Source: DSCS01 sp035391585 (GTDB lineage Bacteria; Macinerneyibacteriota; Macinerneyibacteria; Macinerneyibacteriales; DSCS01). Taken from it: a stretch of 24,360 bases of DNA. How positions within the stretch are numbered: position 1 is the stretch's first letter; each line of letters begins with the position of its first letter. This document shows positions 21,826-24,360 of this stretch, piece by piece. The notes below the pieces were generated by a model, which did no database searches, was not told the origin of the DNA, and saw only the letters and a program-made list of their open reading frames with translations. The DNA lies in assembly GCA_964574875.1 (NCBI GenBank), contig CAZNOX010000019.1:1-24360 (forward strand), given 5' to 3'. The position numbers and the translations under genes were made by a program.

Positions 21826-23361
21826 TTAATTTTTATTTTGCTTCAACAAGCCTCCGATTTCCCCTGTTTTCATCCTTTGGAGATCTTCTTTCCATTTCTT
21901 CACATATCCTCTGTCAAACGTAAATCGAGGTTCTTCTTCAAAGTAATGGATCAAATTCTCCTGAAAATTAACTTCGATAAAGAATGGCTTCCTGATTTTT
22001 TCAAACTCTTCATATGACATCGGCGCTGATTCATTTTTTTCTCCCACCATACCAAGAAGATATTTCCCCTTGTGCTCAACGAGAGGTAATATTGTGCCTT
22101 CTTTATAATTGAAATAGGGATAGAAAGCATCGTAGGCGGATGGTTGCCCTTCAATAAGCAACGGAGTAGTTGAGTATTCAGGTTTTTTCATTTTAATATA
22201 TTTTTGAAACTCCTTTTTGCCTCTAATGATTTCCGAGGCCTGGTTTGCTGTATTATAATCAGCAAATCGAATAAAGACGACGGACATGCTCCTTGGCTTC
22301 ATCATCCTACCAGATTCAAATTCTTTTTGAATGATATTTTTCTCGCTTTGTTCAAGCTCTACTTTCTTTTTTGTTTCCCGTATCCATTCAACAACATATT
22401 GTTTCCGGACATTTATCCAACAAATCTCTTTTTCTTCCTCATCCAAAGTGATGGTGCTAATATCCTTATTCACGATGTAATTTCCTATCAGTTCTTTTAT
22501 CAAGGGGGCATTCAATTGGACTTTTAATTGAGCGACAGCAACAGGACTCATATTTTCATTTGCATACTTTTTGATATATTCTGATGTCACTTTGTTTCCA
22601 TCGATTTCAAAAATAACATATTCTTTATCATGCTCCCAAACTGTCGCCATGGCCTCATAAAAGATCTTGGTGTTCAACTCCGTCATTCTTTTTTGCAAAT
22701 ATAAATATTGTCCATATCGAGCGCTGTTATAAAGCGGGGAATCTTCTGGTAGATTGCGCTCGGTAAAACTAATGATTCGAATAATATGAAATCCATGAAA
22801 ATCTTTCAGAACCAGAATCTCTCCCGGGGTATGGTCTGTTTTCAACAGCTGAAATGCGAGTGTTTCTGTAATCTTTTCCCCAACGGCAACACCTTTTAAA
22901 AAACCACCTTCGTTCCTGGTTCCGGTTTCTATGGAATATTTCTTTGCATATTCACTGAATGTTACTTCGTTGCTAATTTTAGGATCAGACATGATTTTTT
23001 GAACAGTCTCCTCATGAAGAACATAAATATGCTGGATATCAGCTTGATGGTTGACAATAAATTCATACTCTTTTTGATAACTTCTTTTTTGATTGAGCAC
23101 CTTTTCTTTGAAAAGAATGTCCTTTTTCATCTTCTCTTCCTCTTCATAGAGAAGATAAGCATATTTATCAACATTTAACACCGTATCTTTATCCACAAGC
23201 AGTGTTAAAATCGTAATGTAGGCCTCCCTGTAATCACTCTTTTTATCAATTCTGATTTTTTTACCTTTATACTCACCGATTACAACTTTGTTTGAACAAT
23301 TTGATAATGTCACACTAATCAAAATTAATGCAAGAATATTCAGTACTTTCAACTTTTTCAC
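21826..23361 (-). CDS. Parvulin-type peptidyl-prolyl isomerase lipoprotein
   Basis: 511 residues. N-terminal signal with lipobox TLSNC (C22). A first parvulin-like domain spans about 105-198 (ADIQHIYVLHEE, FSEYAKKYSIETGTRNEGGFLKG, GEILVLKDFHGFHIIRI). A second, more degenerate one lies near 357-441 (SMSVVFIRFADYNTANQA, EGTILPLVEHKGKYLLGMV). The overall plan is that of SurA/PrsA-like chaperones for exported or outer-membrane proteins, so the neighbouring barrel is a plausible client. The start is GTG at 23361 with GGAGG 6 nt upstream, just after a strong terminator. Whether it is an active isomerase cannot be judged. Confidence 0.8.
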   Translation of the reverse strand: MKKLKVLNILALILISVTLSNCSNKVVIGEYKGKKIRIDKKSDYREAYITILTLLVDKDTVLNVDKYAYLLYEEEEKMKKDILFKEKVLNQKRSYQKEYEFIVNHQADIQHIYVLHEETVQKIMSDPKISNEVTFSEYAKKYSIETGTRNEGGFLKGVAVGEKITETLAFQLLKTDHTPGEILVLKDFHGFHIIRIISFTERNLPEDSPLYNSARYGQYLYLQKRMTELNTKIFYEAMATVWEHDKEYVIFEIDGNKVTSEYIKKYANENMSPVAVAQLKVQLNAPLIKELIGNYIVNKDISTITLDEEEKEICWINVRKQYVVEWIRETKKKVELEQSEKNIIQKEFESGRMMKPRSMSVVFIRFADYNTANQASEIIRGKKEFQKYIKMKKPEYSTTPLLIEGQPSAYDAFYPYFNYKEGTILPLVEHKGKYLLGMVGEKNESAPMSYEEFEKIRKPFFIEVNFQENLIHYFEEEPRFTFDRGYVKKWKEDLQRMKTGEIGGLLKQNKN

Positions 23362-23378
23362 AGGGCACCTCCATTTAC

Positions 23379-23409
23379 AAAAAAAAGGGGGAGCGGACCT
23401 CCCCCTTTT
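23379..23409 (-). terminator. Intrinsic terminator after the PorV-like gene
   Basis: Minus-strand GGGGGAG (23405 to 23399), 5-nt loop, CTCCCCC (23393 to 23387), then TTTTTTTT (23386 to 23379). The plus strand also ends in TTTT, so it could work in both directions. It stands between the barrel gene and the parvulin gene, whose ribosome site begins about 10 nt later. Confidence 0.8.
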
Positions 23410-23431
23410 AGAACATTTCTGTCAATAAGAT

Positions 23432-24360
23432 TTAAAAATTAAATCCTACAGAAAAGAAATGTGTCGCATCCAGATCCACATGATTCGCATAGGCATAATC
23501 GATGAAAATACTGTTGCTCTCTCCATAGTTGTATTTAATTCCAGCACCGAATGAGGCTTTGTTATCCCAGTCTTCCTCCTGGTAAACTTTATACCCTCCG
23601 CGAAGCACGAAATCGAAACTAGAGAGGCCACTGTAAGTATACTCGCCACCGAAACTAAACGTCTCATCTGAATCATTGCTCTTGACCATTGCTGTATAGA
23701 ATGAGAAGACATTATCGTCAATTTCGATGAAGCTATTCTCACCGATGAGATCCATCTTCACGCTCACGGCAATATTGATCGGAAGAGCAAACTCTTTGGT
23801 ATTCAAGCTATACGGCTGATTAATATCAGTCACATCCTCGGGGGGAATATTAGTTCCCTCATCAGGGGTAGGATCTAGGGTGTTCCACAGATCATTCCCA
23901 CCGAACTTTGAATCAGGTCCGTAGTTATTAAAGACCGTTGCGATCTCTGCATTCAGGAAATTCAGCCTGTAGAGAGTCGCAATATCAACAGCAATCGCTG
24001 AAGCATTCGTGTCTTTAATAGACTCCTGGACATACTTGAATTTTGCGCCGATGGAGAAACGTTTTGTCACACGCATACCAAACCCTGCTCCCATTGCAAT
24101 TGATGAGAAATCATATGTAGCTCCGGTCCCTTCCGGCTCTTCCAGAGTCGTAATATCAATGGGGTCCGTAGATAGGTATTGTGCAAAGAACGTTATACCC
24201 ATACGTTCGCTGACCTTTGTACTCACTGCGATATTATCCAAGAAAAACATATCCTCATAAAGGCTCTGACGGGCATAAAACATCGATACGCCAGTCGTAT
24301 CCCCGATTTCGGATATATTGTAGAATGTCGCAGAAGCATCTTTATCGCCGCTGAAAGCAG
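23432..24360 (-). CDS. PorV/PorQ-family outer-membrane beta-barrel, 5' end outside window
   Basis: About 309 codons are present; the frame stays open to the window edge, so the start and signal peptide are missing. The opening visible part, AFSGDKDASATFYNISEIG, corresponds to the DASAxYWNPAGLA signature at the N-terminus of PorV/PorQ (UPF0164) proteins, with N kept and PAG replaced by SEI. The rest is alternating amphipathic strands rich in Gly and aromatic residues (MGITFFAQYLS, GFGMRVTKRFSIGAKFKYV, FSFGGEYTYSGLSSFDFVLRGGYKVY) ending in the barrel-type FFSVGFNF with terminal Phe. PorV is part of type IX secretion in Bacteroidota, but most family members in other phyla are of unknown role. 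Confidence 0.8.
   Translation of the reverse strand, partial: AFSGDKDASATFYNISEIGDTTGVSMFYARQSLYEDMFFLDNIAVSTKVSERMGITFFAQYLSTDPIDITTLEEPEGTGATYDFSSIAMGAGFGMRVTKRFSIGAKFKYVQESIKDTNASAIAVDIATLYRLNFLNAEIATVFNNYGPDSKFGGNDLWNTLDPTPDEGTNIPPEDVTDINQPYSLNTKEFALPINIAVSVKMDLIGENSFIEIDDNVFSFYTAMVKSNDSDETFSFGGEYTYSGLSSFDFVLRGGYKVYQEEDWDNKASFGAGIKYNYGESNSIFIDYAYANHVDLDATHFFSVGFNF

Overview
The window reads as draft chromosomal sequence of an uncultured Gram-negative bacterium. Exactly 100 N at 2232-2331 are a scaffold placeholder. A PorV/PorQ-like outer-membrane beta-barrel, GWxTD-type proteins, a parvulin lipoprotein and a heptose-bisphosphate phosphatase all imply an outer membrane. GWxTD and PorV families are typical of the FCB superphylum and related candidate phyla, so that is my best placement. 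It is an inference without a phylogeny. Genes use strong AGGAGG-type ribosome sites, short leaders, and GTG or TTG starts quite often.

Left part (1-2436): the 5' end of a YegP-like (DUF1508) gene, a tmRNA gene (tag ADENLAYAA), and a divergent gene for a fused DhaL/FakA-DegV protein (predicted fatty-acid kinase plus fatty-acid-binding subunit). The fusion gene is interrupted by a frameshift near 1598 and by the N gap. A 9-bp inverted repeat lies between the two divergent promoters.

Middle part, all on the minus strand. A promoter at 5926-5953 starts a unit reading PTS EIIA (PtsN-like), cation/proton antiporter, P-II-like small protein, XerC/D recombinase. A small unknown gene (2622-2948) follows under its own probable promoter. 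From 19152 down to 5950 runs a nearly gapless series: 2-hydroxyacid dehydrogenase, enolase, REC-GAF-HD-GYP response regulator, a RuvX-CoaE fusion, Rho, L31, RF1, PrmC, HslU, SpoIID-like protein, QueA, TrmH-family methyltransferase, GmhB. Most junctions are 4-nt overlaps or gaps of a few bases, so this is a housekeeping superoperon for translation, glycolysis, tRNA modification and proteolysis. Upstream of it, rsmD-coaD form the usual pair (16S rRNA methylation, CoA synthesis). CoaD and CoaE, the last two steps of CoA synthesis, are thus both in the window.

Right part (20310-24360), visibly A+T-richer: a cell-envelope cluster transcribed leftwards. It comprises a PorV-like barrel (cut by the window edge), a parvulin-type lipoprotein, an exported protein, and a GWxTD-like lipoprotein, closed by a strong terminator that abuts rsmD. 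The last two look like a GWxTD protein split into two separately exported halves.

The items most worth a second look are the RuvX-CoaE fusion, the EIIA-antiporter-PII module, the split-GWxTD/PorV/parvulin cluster, hslU without an adjacent hslV, and the absence of a ribosome site before rsmD. I saw no CRISPR array, insertion sequence, prophage or tRNA.
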